From CADEDH01 sp050330635 (GTDB lineage Bacteria; Actinomycetota; Acidimicrobiia; Acidimicrobiales; SZUA-35), in the NCBI GenBank assembly GCA_050330635.1, contig JBHJNQ010000053.1, forward strand, positions 1-64,000: a stretch of DNA of 64,000 nucleotides. The letters run 5' to 3'. Positions 7,471 through 15,683 of this stretch are shown here, one piece after another. The stretch's first letter is position 1. Every line of letters begins with the position of its first letter. A program made the position numbers and the translations under genes. The notes under the pieces were generated by a model, which had not been told where the DNA came from, did not search any database, and saw only the letters and a list, made by a program, of their open reading frames with translations.

Positions 7471-8672
7471 TGTCGTTGCGGGGTGCTGCCGCCGTCGTCG
7501 GCGTCGCCGAGATGGCGCCGCAGCGCTACAGCGGCGATGTCAGCATCCTCGATCTGTTGAGCGGGGTTGGCGTCGAGGCGATCGCCGACGCTGGGATGAC
7601 GCGTGCCCAGGTCGACGGTCTGATCGTGCATCCGATCGGCGGGCTTCCCGGCTTCGTTCCGGCGGCGGTCGCCGAGCATCTAGGGCTCGCCCCGACGTTC
7701 GCCGAGGTCGTCGACCTGGGAGGCGCAACCGGTGCCGGCATGGTGTGGCGAGCCGCAGCCGCCATCAAGGCCGGCATGTGTACGACCTGCCTCTGTCTCA
7801 CCGGAACGCGGCGCCGAAGGCGGGAGCGGCGCGCCAACGGGGGCGAGGCTGACACACGGCGGTCGCGTTCCATCCAACCCGGCCGCGACCGTTCTCCCCA
7901 GGCCGAGTTCGATTCGCCCTACGGCATGATCGGCGCCAACGTCGGCTACGCCATGCTGGCCACCCGCTACACCCACGAATACGGTCTCTCGCCCGCCCAG
8001 AGGGCCAAGGTGGCGGTCGATCAGCGCAAGAACGCCAACGCCAACCCGGCCGCCATCTTCCACGACGAACCGCTGACCATCGACGACGTACTTGCCTCCG
8101 ACATCATCAGCGATCCGCTGCACATGCTCGAGATCGTGATGCCGGCTGCAGGTGCCGCCGCACTTGTCGTCACCTCCGCCGATCGGGTGCCCGACGCTCG
8201 ACAGCGCCCGGCTTGGTTGCTCGGCGCAGGAGAGTCCGTGACCCACTCGTCGCTCGCGCAGGCACCCGCGCTCGATGCCACCGGTATTGGCATCGCCGCC
8301 CGTTCGGCGTTCACCCAGGCGGGTGTCAGGCCCGCCGATGTCGGGCTCGCATCGCTGTACGACTGCTACACGATCATGGTGCTGTTGACGCTGGAGGAAG
8401 CGGGCTTTTGCCCGAGAGGCGAGGCCGGCACCTTCGTCGAGTCCCACGATCTTACCTTTGCCGGCGACTTCCCTCTGAACAGCCATGGCGGGCAGCTGTC
8501 GTTCGGGCAGGCCGGTATGGCGGGCGGTATGAGCCACGTGACCGAGGCGGTCCGACAGATCCAAGGCCGGGGTGGTGCGCGCCAAGTACCCGGCCTCGAA
8601 CTGGCCTATGCGCACGGCAACGGCGGCATCATCGCCGAACAGGTGGGCCTCGTGGTGGGGGCGCAACGATGA
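7470..8672 (+). CDS. Thiolase-like / SCP-x type acetyl-CoA acetyltransferase homologue
   Basis: A 400-residue thiolase-superfamily protein of the lipid-transfer/SCP-x group: start VGVAEMAPQRYS, middle FDSPYGMIGANVGYAMLA, later ASLYDCYTIMVLLTLEEAGF, and the C-terminal glycine loops SHGGQLSFGQAGMAGG and AYAHGNGGIIAEQ. These partner with Zn-ribbon/OB-fold DUF35 proteins in thiolase or retro-aldol cleavage of steroid- and fatty-acyl-CoAs. Residues about 108-140 form an unusual Arg-rich insert (GTRRRRRERR). Stop and start overlap both neighbours (TGATG, ATGA), so the three genes are probably one transcript. Confidence 0.8.
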   Translation: MSLRGAAAVVGVAEMAPQRYSGDVSILDLLSGVGVEAIADAGMTRAQVDGLIVHPIGGLPGFVPAAVAEHLGLAPTFAEVVDLGGATGAGMVWRAAAAIKAGMCTTCLCLTGTRRRRRERRANGGEADTRRSRSIQPGRDRSPQAEFDSPYGMIGANVGYAMLATRYTHEYGLSPAQRAKVAVDQRKNANANPAAIFHDEPLTIDDVLASDIISDPLHMLEIVMPAAGAAALVVTSADRVPDARQRPAWLLGAGESVTHSSLAQAPALDATGIGIAARSAFTQAGVRPADVGLASLYDCYTIMVLLTLEEAGFCPRGEAGTFVESHDLTFAGDFPLNSHGGQLSFGQAGMAGGMSHVTEAVRQIQGRGGARQVPGLELAYAHGNGGIIAEQVGLVVGAQR

Positions 8673-9079
8673 GCGCCCGCCCGGTCCCTCCGGTCTCGAC
8701 GCTGACCCGCCCCTACTGGGACGCTGTGCGCCAACAGCAGTTGGTCCTCCAGGAGTGCGACGCCTGCCAGCAGCGGCTCTTCCCGCCCAAGACCCATTGC
8801 CCAGCCTGCGGCTCCGGCGCGCTCTCCTGGCGGCCGGTGTCAGGCACGGGGACGATCTACAGCTTCACGATCGCCCGCCGGCCCCCGCATCCCGTGTTCG
8901 CCGAGCAGTGCCCGCTGGCGATCGCCATCGTCGAGTTGGACGAAGGGCCCCGCATGATCACCAACATCGTCGAGTGCGCACCGGACCGGATCGAGGTCGG
9001 CATGGCCGTGCAGGTTGCGTTCGAGCCGATCGACGACACCGATGTGATGCTGCCGGTGTTCCGGCCCTCCGCCCGCTGA
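8669..9079 (+). CDS. Zn-ribbon/OB-fold (DUF35) acyl-CoA-binding partner protein
   Basis: A 136-residue protein with an N-terminal rubredoxin-like zinc ribbon, CDACQQRLFPPKTHCPACGS (two CxxC pairs, about residues 28-47), and a C-terminal OB fold (GTGTIYSFTIARRPPHPVF ... LDEGPRMITNIV). DUF35 proteins associate with thiolase-like enzymes and bind acyl-CoA or help position the substrate. ATG at 8669 overlaps the thiolase stop (ATGA), which supports a physical partnership with that product. Complete and of normal length. Confidence 0.85.
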   Translation: MSARPVPPVSTLTRPYWDAVRQQQLVLQECDACQQRLFPPKTHCPACGSGALSWRPVSGTGTIYSFTIARRPPHPVFAEQCPLAIAIVELDEGPRMITNIVECAPDRIEVGMAVQVAFEPIDDTDVMLPVFRPSAR

Positions 9080-9142
9080 GGCCCGCCTACTCGACAGCGT
9101 CGGTGAGCGCGAGCGCAGCTGTGACAACGACGGTCAGCGGTG

Positions 9143-9841
9143 TCACGTCAGACGGTCGTCGCCGGCGGGTTCGTCGGTGGGGTGGCGGGGTGGCACGAGT
9201 CGGAGGCTTCGTCGCTGTTCGACGGGTTCGGGTTGACTGTGGTCGGCGGGCGGGTGCCAGGGCAGGAGATGGGGCGGGGTGAGGTGCCACAGCAGGATGA
9301 TGGCGACAAGTTCGATGAGGTGTGCCGACTCGGCCCATGGCCCGCGATGACCGTTGATCACGTCGATGATGGTGGCGGCGATGGTGAGTGTGGCGAAGGT
9401 GGTGGCCAGGGCGAGCATGGCCTGAGTGAGGCGGGAAATGAGCGCTGCTACGAGGAGCCCGGCCCCGAAACCGATCTACCAGGTGGCGAGGTGGCGGGCG
9501 GCGTGCACGTGGGCTTGCGTATCGAGGCCGTGTCCGTGGCCGGTGGCGTAGGCGGGAACGGCTTTGGCGACGATGACCACGGCGGCAACGGCGAGGATCC
9601 AGCGACTCCACCGGGCTCGGAGCCAGCGCCGCTCGCGTGGGCTCAACGCGTCGACGTCGATCGCCTGAGCTCGATCCCGATGGCTGGTGCCGTCTGCCTG
9701 TCGGGTGATGGCGGCGAGGAGGGGCCCGCAGTAGGCGCAGCGGCGTGCGTGGTCGAGGGACCGGCTCGAGGTTGGTTCGGGGAGTTCGCCGTCGATCGCG
9801 GCCGAGACGTGGTCCCAGTTGGGGCAGTCGGTGTGGGTCAC
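9143..9841 (-). pseudogene. Zinc-finger (anti-sigma-like) membrane protein split by an in-frame TAG
   Basis: From GTG at 9841 the frame gives an anti-sigma-type zf-HC2 head (HVSAAIDGELP ... LDHARRCAYCGPLL), one membrane helix (WILAVAAVVIVAKAVPAYA) and a His-rich stretch (GHGHGLDTQAHVHAARH). It is stopped by TAG at 9476-9478 after ATW and continues in the same frame with IGFGAGLLVAALISRLTQ and further helices to 9143. A CAG-to-TAG change would explain the break. Total would be about 232 residues. It follows the decayed zinc-type transporter, which suggests metal-linked signalling. Confidence 0.65.
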
Positions 9842-10264
9842 AGCGGGCACGTCCGTGACGGAACCGGTTGGGTGCGGCAACGGCGACCACGGCGAACAGG
9901 GCGGCGCCGGTCACTACGATGGCGGGGCCGCTGGCGATGTCGTGGTAGTAGGAGATGTAGAGCCCGACGATCCCGATGGTCACGCCGATGCCGATCGACG
10001 CGGCGGTGAGTTGTCCGAAGGATCGGAACGCGAGCGATGACGTCGCAGCGGGCAACAGGAGGGGTAGCGGCGACGAGTAGGACGCCGAGGACCTGGAGGG
10101 CGGTGACCACGGCGAGGCCCAACAGCAGATGGAACGTGGCTTCGATGAGCCCGGCCCGTACCCCGTGGGCCGAGGCGACTGCGGGGTTGTGGCTGACGGC
10201 CAGGAGCGGCTTGTAGAACACGGTGAGCGCGACGGCGGTGGAGGCGACCACGACCGACACGAGG
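9842..10264 (-). pseudogene. Decayed ABC-3 (ZnuB-type) permease
   Basis: The reading VALTVFYKPLLAVSHNPAVA, then GVRAGLIEATFHLLLGLAVV, is a typical ZnuB/MntB middle region, and IGIGVTIGIVGLYISYYHDI its C-terminal part. The two pieces lie in different frames, with the shift near 10060, and the first ~130 residues are missing. The N-terminal break joins directly to the ATPase remnant; a 12-base motif CGACCACGACCG occurs on both sides of the junction, which fits a deletion between short repeats. An intact set of the same genes lies near 57-59.7 kb. Confidence 0.7.
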
Positions 10265-10267
10265 ACG

Positions 10268-10690
10268 CCACAGGGTCGACCACGACCGGGCGGCCATCGT
10301 GGTCGATCACCGCCATGTCAGACCCGAACGTGGCCGCCAGCACGTCGGGCCGCAGCACGTCGTGCGGGGTGCCATCGGCGCGGACGGTCTGGTTGAGGCA
10401 CACGATCCGCGGCAGGTGCGACGCCACCCAGGCAGATCGTGGGTGGTCATGACCACGGTCAGCCCGTCGGCGGCGAGATCACCGACGAGGCGCAGCATCT
10501 CGGCTCGGGTGGCGAGGTCGATGCCGCTGGTGGGCTCGTCGAGCAACACCAGATCGGGGTCCGACACCAACGCCCGGGCGAACAGAACCCGCTGGAAACT
10601 GGCCGCCCGACAGCTCGTGCAGGCCCCGCGCGGCGAACTCGGCGATCCCGGGCTCGGCTCCACGCGCATATTGCGTGACGTTCAGAGCGT
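10268..10690 (-). pseudogene. Decayed ABC transporter ATPase (ZnuC-type)
   Basis: The C-terminal half of an ABC ATPase: signature LHELSGGQ (10599-10622 region), FQRVLFARALVSDPDLVLLD with Walker B and EPTSGID, the switch MTTHDL, and a tail (PRIVCLNQTVRADGTP, DVLAATFGSDMAVI) of manganese/zinc importers. One frameshift lies right after GGQ and another after THDL, and Walker A is absent. It was the partner of the adjoining permease remnant and cannot make a working protein. Confidence 0.7.
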
Positions 10691-10763
10691 GTTCGTTCGG
10701 TCGTCACCTCCGCGACCAGCGCCCTATCTATGGTCACGGTACCCCTTCCCTCCGAGGAGTCCC

Positions 10764-12605
10764 ATGCCCCGGTCCACGGCTCTGCGCCGCCGCAGCTTCA
10801 CGGCCTCGCTGTTCGCTATCCTCGCGCTGTTCGTCTCGATGGCGTCGGCTGGCGCCAGCGCCACCCCACCCGGCCAAGATTCGCCACCGGCGGGCGGTCC
10901 ACCGGCGCGGCTGTTCGAGCTGACCATCCTCCACATCAACGACGGCGAGTCGGCGTTGCTGCCCACCGCCGAGCTGCCCGGGGCGGCCCGCTTCGTCGGC
11001 GAGCTGGCAGTGCTCCAGAAGCAGGCGTCCTCGCCGTCGCTGCCCCCACGAGCCAGCGCTAGGGCTCGGCGGGCCGTGCCCCAACGGGCGGTGGTGACGA
11101 TCTCCTCGGGGGACAACTTCCTGGCCGGGCCCCGCCTGAGCGCGTCGCTCGACGACCCTGAGGCGTTCTACGACGCCTTCGTCTACACCCGGGCCAGGTT
11201 CGACGCGATGACCGTCGGCAACCACGAGCTCGACTTCGGCCCCGACGTGCTCGCCGATTTCATCGAGGCCACCGGGGACATCCCGTTCCTTTCAGCCAAC
11301 CTCGACGTGTCCGGCGAGAAGCGCCTCGCTGACCTCGAGGACGACGGGCGGATCGCCGCCAGCACCGTGGTGGAACGGCTCGGCCGGCGGATCGGCATCG
11401 TGGGGGCCACCACCCCCCAGCTGCCGATAATCTCCAGCCCCCGCGGTGTCGTCGTCACTGACGTGCTCCCCGCCGTCCAGGCCGAGGTGGACGCCCTGCG
11501 CGCCGACGGCGTGAACATCATCGTGCTGTCGAGCCACCTCCAGGACCTGGACCAGGAGCTGGACCTCGTCACCCGGCTGCGCGGCGTGGACGCGGTTATC
11601 GGCGGCGGCGGCGGTGAGGACATCGGGGCGTCGTACCCGCTGCTGGCCACCGACGCCGACGGCCGCACCGTGCCGGTGGTGACGACCCCCGGTGACTACG
11701 CCGACATCGGCCGGCTGGTCCTGCGGTTCGACGCCGCCGGTGACCTGGTCGACGTCGCCCCCTCCTCCGCACTGCTCCCGGTACCGCTGAGCGGACCGAT
11801 CGACACCGCCACGAAGGCGATGGTGGAGGACCCGGTGGCGGCCTACGTGGCCAACCTCGCCGGCAACGAGATCGCTCGGACCGCGGTGCCCCTCGACGGG
11901 CGCCGGCAGGGTCCGGGCGTGCGCGATCGTGAGACCAACCTCGGCAACCTGTTCGCCGACGCTCTGGTGGCGACCGCCCGGGCCCGGGCTGACGACTTCG
12001 GCGTGCCGCTCGCTGACATTGGCCTCCAGAACGGCGGTGGCATGCGCCAAGAGAAGATCATCCCCACCGGTCCCGTCACCGAGCTGGATACCTACGACAT
12101 CGCCCCCTTCGCCAACTTCGTCAGCGTGGCCGACATCACCGGCGCCCAGCTGAAGTCGGCCCTGGAGCGCAGCGTCGCAGCCCTCCCCGGCGCCGGCGGC
12201 TTCCACGGCCAGTGGTCCGGCATCAGCTTCACCTACGACCCCAGCCGCCAAGCCCAGGTCATCGACATCCCCAATCGGACGATCACCACCGGGGGCCAGC
12301 GCATCGTCGACGCCGTCGTCACCCGTTCGGACGGCACCACGGTCACGCTGGTGCAGGACGGAACCCTCGTGGCCCCAGGCGAGGTCTTCACCATCGTCGC
12401 CGCCGACTTCCTGCTGAACGGTGGCGACGGGTACTTCTCGCTCGACGACAGCCCGTTCACCGCCCTCGGCGTCACCTACCAACAAGCGCTGGCCAGCCAA
12501 CTCATGGCTCTGGGCACGGTGACCGCAGCCCAGTACCCGGACATCTCCGTGAACGAGGACGACTTCACCCGCTTCGGACCGGTCGACCGGTTCTCGATCG
12601 GCTGA
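10764..12605 (+). CDS. Secreted bifunctional metallophosphatase/5'-nucleotidase
   Basis: A 613-residue UshA-like protein. Residues 1-32 are a signal peptide (twin-arginine-like RRRSF start, hydrophobic core SLFAILALFVSMASA). The metallophosphatase domain (about 50-370) shows ILHINDGES, ISSGDNFLAG, GNHELDFG and SSHLQDL; the 5'-nucleotidase C domain (about 390-590) shows RETNLGNLFADAL, LQNGGGMR and FANFVSV. It should release phosphate from extracellular nucleotides. The canonical GxHxH metal motif is replaced by GGGGGED, and HxNDxH by HINDGES. ATG 10764 is preceded by GAGGAG. Upstream of a secreted nuclease, so the pair can strip DNA to nucleosides and phosphate. Confidence 0.85.
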   Translation: MPRSTALRRRSFTASLFAILALFVSMASAGASATPPGQDSPPAGGPPARLFELTILHINDGESALLPTAELPGAARFVGELAVLQKQASSPSLPPRASARARRAVPQRAVVTISSGDNFLAGPRLSASLDDPEAFYDAFVYTRARFDAMTVGNHELDFGPDVLADFIEATGDIPFLSANLDVSGEKRLADLEDDGRIAASTVVERLGRRIGIVGATTPQLPIISSPRGVVVTDVLPAVQAEVDALRADGVNIIVLSSHLQDLDQELDLVTRLRGVDAVIGGGGGEDIGASYPLLATDADGRTVPVVTTPGDYADIGRLVLRFDAAGDLVDVAPSSALLPVPLSGPIDTATKAMVEDPVAAYVANLAGNEIARTAVPLDGRRQGPGVRDRETNLGNLFADALVATARARADDFGVPLADIGLQNGGGMRQEKIIPTGPVTELDTYDIAPFANFVSVADITGAQLKSALERSVAALPGAGGFHGQWSGISFTYDPSRQAQVIDIPNRTITTGGQRIVDAVVTRSDGTTVTLVQDGTLVAPGEVFTIVAADFLLNGGDGYFSLDDSPFTALGVTYQQALASQLMALGTVTAAQYPDISVNEDDFTRFGPVDRFSIG

Positions 12606-12708
12606 GCACCCGGCCGGCTCCACCCTCCAACTCGAGAGGCACCCAGACGATGCACCCCTCACCCTGCGCGCTCCGACCACGGACGACCACCACCGTGGGA
12701 GACCCCCG

Positions 12709-15369
12709 ATGCTGAAGACACGGCTCCTCGCCCCCCTCGCCATGGCCGTCATGGTCGGCGGCTCGGCCCTGGTCCCGGCCGCCACCACGCCTGCTGGCGC
12801 CTTGGCGGCGGACACGCCGATCGTCATCAGCCAGGTGTACGGGGGTGGGGGCAACTCCGGCGCCCCCTTCATGAACGACTACGTCGAACTCTTCAACCGG
12901 AGCGCAGCCCCGGCGTCGCTGTCCGGGTTGTCGATCCAGTACACCAGCGCCACCGGCGCGGGGAACTTCGGGGCCAACTCCGGCCAGCTCACCGAGCTGC
13001 CCGATGTGACCCTGCAGCCCGGCCAGCACTACCTCGTCCAACAGGCCGGCGGTTCGACCGGCTCGCCGCTGCCGACGCCGGATCTGGTCGATCCCACGCC
13101 GATCGCCATGGCCGCCGGCTCCGGGAAGGTGGCCCTCGTGGATGGCGCCACCTCGCTGGGCTGCAACGGCGGCACCGCGCCGTGCGATGGGACCCAGCAG
13201 GCTCGCATCCGTGACCTGGTCGGCTACGGAGGCGCCGACTTCTTCGAGGGCACGGGGGCGGCACCCGGTCTGTCGAACACGACGGCCGCTCTGCGGACCG
13301 GCGGCGGCTGCGCCGACACCAACGTCAACGCCGCCGACTTCACCGCCGGCTCTCCCGTCCCCCGCACGACCGCCTCCCCGGCGGCATCGTGCACGGGCGG
13401 AGGCGGGGAACCTGAACCACCGGAGGAGCCCGTCGATCCGGACCTGTGCGAGGCCGACGGCTTGATCCCCATCAACGCCGTCCAGGGGGCTGGCGACGAG
13501 ACGCCCATTGCTGGCCAGCAGGTGCTGGTGCGGGGCGTGGTCACTGCCGACTTCACCTCCGGTGGGGCCAGCGGCCAGCCCAACAACCAGGGCCTGCGGG
13601 GGTTCTTCATCGAGGCCATCGCCACCGATCGCGACGACGACCCGCTCACCTCCGAGGGCCTGTTCGTGTTCGAGCCGGCCGGCACCTTCGCTGGCAAGCT
13701 CGGCGACCTCGTCCACGTGGCCGGCACCGCGGGCGAGTTCTCCACGGTGACGCAGGTGGCCGCCGACGGGGTGGCCGTCTGCACCGAGAGCGAGGTGGAC
13801 ACCACGCTGCCGCCAGCGGTGGCGCTCCCGCTGCCGGTGGCGCCCGACCGGCGGGCGGAGGTGTTCGAGCCCCTCGAGTCGATGCGGGTCGTCCACCCCG
13901 AGCTGACCGTGGTCGAGTTCTTCCAGCTCGAGCGCTTCGGCGAGGTTCGCCTCTCCGCCAGCGGCGTGCTCGACAACCCGACCAACGTGGTCGACCCTCG
14001 CGACGACGCCGCCTATCAGGCGGTCGTCGCCGCCAACGCTGCCGCCATCATCGTGTTGGATGATGGGCGGACAGGCCAGAACCTCGACCCACTGCCCTAC
14101 GTCGTGCCCGGCGGGACCCTGCGCATCGGCGACCAGCTCCGGGACGAGCCGGCCGTGCTCCACTTCGGGTTCGGCCAGTGGCGGCTCCAGCCCACCGACA
14201 TCGCAAAGCTGACGGCGGCCTTCCCCGAGGGACGGACCCGTCCCCGCCCGCCCGAGCCTCCGGCCGTCGGCGGGAGCCTGCGCGTTGCCAGCTTCAACGT
14301 CTTGAACTACTTCGACGGCGACGGTGCCGGTGGCGGCTTCCCCAACGCCCGCGGCGCGGTCACCGCCTCGGAGCTGGCCCGCCAGACCGAGAAGATCGTG
14401 GCTGCCGTCGTCACCCTCGACGCCGACATCGTGGGCCTCATCGAGATCGAGAACGACGGTGGTGGGCAGCAGGCCACCCGGACCCTGGTCGAGGCCATCA
14501 ACGCCGAACTCGACGAGGCCCATCGCTACGACTTGATCGACACCGGCGTGATCGGCACCGACGCCATCAAGGTGGCGTTGATCTACCGGCCGGCGGTCGT
14601 CGAGCCCGTCGGGCCCTTCGCTCTGTTGGACTCCACGGTCGATGCCCGCTTCGACGACGACCGCAACCGGCCGGTTCTGGCCCAGTCCTTCGTCGAGCGG
14701 GCGAACGGGCAGCGCCTGACCGTGGCCGTCAACCACCTCAAGTCCAAGGGCTCCGGGTGCGGCGAGGGCGACGATGACCCCCGGCAGGGCAACTGCAACG
14801 TCACCCGCACCCTCGCGGCCGAGGCGATGGTCGACTGGCTGTCGGCCGATCCGACGGGCGCCGGGCCGGTGGCCACCCTGCTCGTCGGTGATCTCAACGC
14901 CTACGCTCAGGAGGATCCGGTCCGGGCCTTCCAGACCGAGGGCTACGTCGACCTGCTCGGTGCCTATGCACCGGCCGGCCGGGTCCCGTACACCTTCACC
15001 TTCGCCGCCACCCAGGGTTACCTCGACCACGCCTTGATCGACCCGGTCGGGCGCCGGTTCGTCACCGGCGCCGCCGCCTGGAACATCAACGCCGACGAGG
15101 TCCCGGCCATCGACTACCTCGAGTCGGTCGGCGGGGTGCCCGTCAACCAGCGGTTCCGGACCGCCGACGTGGCCGAGCGGTTCTACGACCCCAGCGCCTA
15201 CCGGTCCTCGGACCACGACCCGGTGCTGGTGGGCTTGGACCTCGGCCGGAGGCCAACATCGAGAGCAGAGTGCCTCGACGAGGGCTGGCGTCTCTACGCC
15301 GCCGGCTACCGCAACCAGGGCCTGTGCGTGGCCAGCGTCTCGGCGCCCCCGGGAAGGCCTCGGGGCTAG
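12709..15369 (+). CDS. ExeM/NucH-family extracellular endonuclease
   Basis: An 886-residue secreted nuclease. A signal peptide (residues 1-34, ALAADTP cleavage region) is followed by a lamin-tail domain (VISQVYGGGGNSG ... NDYVELFN, about 35-230), an acidic Pro linker, an OB-like region (about 255-360) and an exonuclease-endonuclease-phosphatase domain (about 525-850: RVASFNVLNYFDG, LIEIENDG, VNHLKSKGSGC, LVGDLNAYAQEDPV, SSDHDPVLVGLDL). A short C-terminal module (CLDEGWRLYAAGYRNQGLC) closes it. It degrades extracellular DNA as a C, N and P source, together with the 5'-nucleotidase just upstream. Confidence 0.9.
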   Translation: MLKTRLLAPLAMAVMVGGSALVPAATTPAGALAADTPIVISQVYGGGGNSGAPFMNDYVELFNRSAAPASLSGLSIQYTSATGAGNFGANSGQLTELPDVTLQPGQHYLVQQAGGSTGSPLPTPDLVDPTPIAMAAGSGKVALVDGATSLGCNGGTAPCDGTQQARIRDLVGYGGADFFEGTGAAPGLSNTTAALRTGGGCADTNVNAADFTAGSPVPRTTASPAASCTGGGGEPEPPEEPVDPDLCEADGLIPINAVQGAGDETPIAGQQVLVRGVVTADFTSGGASGQPNNQGLRGFFIEAIATDRDDDPLTSEGLFVFEPAGTFAGKLGDLVHVAGTAGEFSTVTQVAADGVAVCTESEVDTTLPPAVALPLPVAPDRRAEVFEPLESMRVVHPELTVVEFFQLERFGEVRLSASGVLDNPTNVVDPRDDAAYQAVVAANAAAIIVLDDGRTGQNLDPLPYVVPGGTLRIGDQLRDEPAVLHFGFGQWRLQPTDIAKLTAAFPEGRTRPRPPEPPAVGGSLRVASFNVLNYFDGDGAGGGFPNARGAVTASELARQTEKIVAAVVTLDADIVGLIEIENDGGGQQATRTLVEAINAELDEAHRYDLIDTGVIGTDAIKVALIYRPAVVEPVGPFALLDSTVDARFDDDRNRPVLAQSFVERANGQRLTVAVNHLKSKGSGCGEGDDDPRQGNCNVTRTLAAEAMVDWLSADPTGAGPVATLLVGDLNAYAQEDPVRAFQTEGYVDLLGAYAPAGRVPYTFTFAATQGYLDHALIDPVGRRFVTGAAAWNINADEVPAIDYLESVGGVPVNQRFRTADVAERFYDPSAYRSSDHDPVLVGLDLGRRPTSRAECLDEGWRLYAAGYRNQGLCVASVSAPPGRPRG

Positions 15370-15590
15370 CCCCTCCGACCCCGAGTCCGATCCACGTCCC
15401 GACCCGTACGTCGACGGTCCGGTCTGAGGTGACAGGACGAACCGGTGGCGTCGTGGTTTGCGCCGTGCGGCGGCGGCTCTGCGCCCACCGGTAGGTCATG
15501 AGCTGCAGCGCTTCGGGGCCTCGAGTTCGCGGCCCGTTGTCGTGGTCGTAGCGCTATGGCAGGTCAGGTCGAGCGGAGGCGCTCACGTCG

Positions 15591-15683
15591 ATGAGCGAGC
15601 CCAGACTGCTACTGACCACCTGCGGGCTGCGTGGGGCCGGCAAGACCACCCTCGCCAAGGACCGCTACATCGTCTTCGGGTAG
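15591..15683 (+). pseudogene. P-loop kinase N-terminal fragment
   Basis: ATG 15591 starts LLLTTCGLRGAGKTTLAKD, a Walker A motif typical of small AAA-type kinases, but the frame stops after only 30 residues. From about 15665 the DNA is the 3' end of the convergent thioredoxin-fold gene. The kinase gene was therefore cut by a deletion or rearrangement whose junction lies at about 15660. Confidence 0.55.

Noticed and set aside
12565..15216. An 883-residue minus-strand ORF opposite the nuclease gene
   Set aside because: It is a GC-skew shadow: composition is rich in Gly/Val/Arg/Asp and it has no domain, whereas the plus frame is a clear ExeM nuclease.
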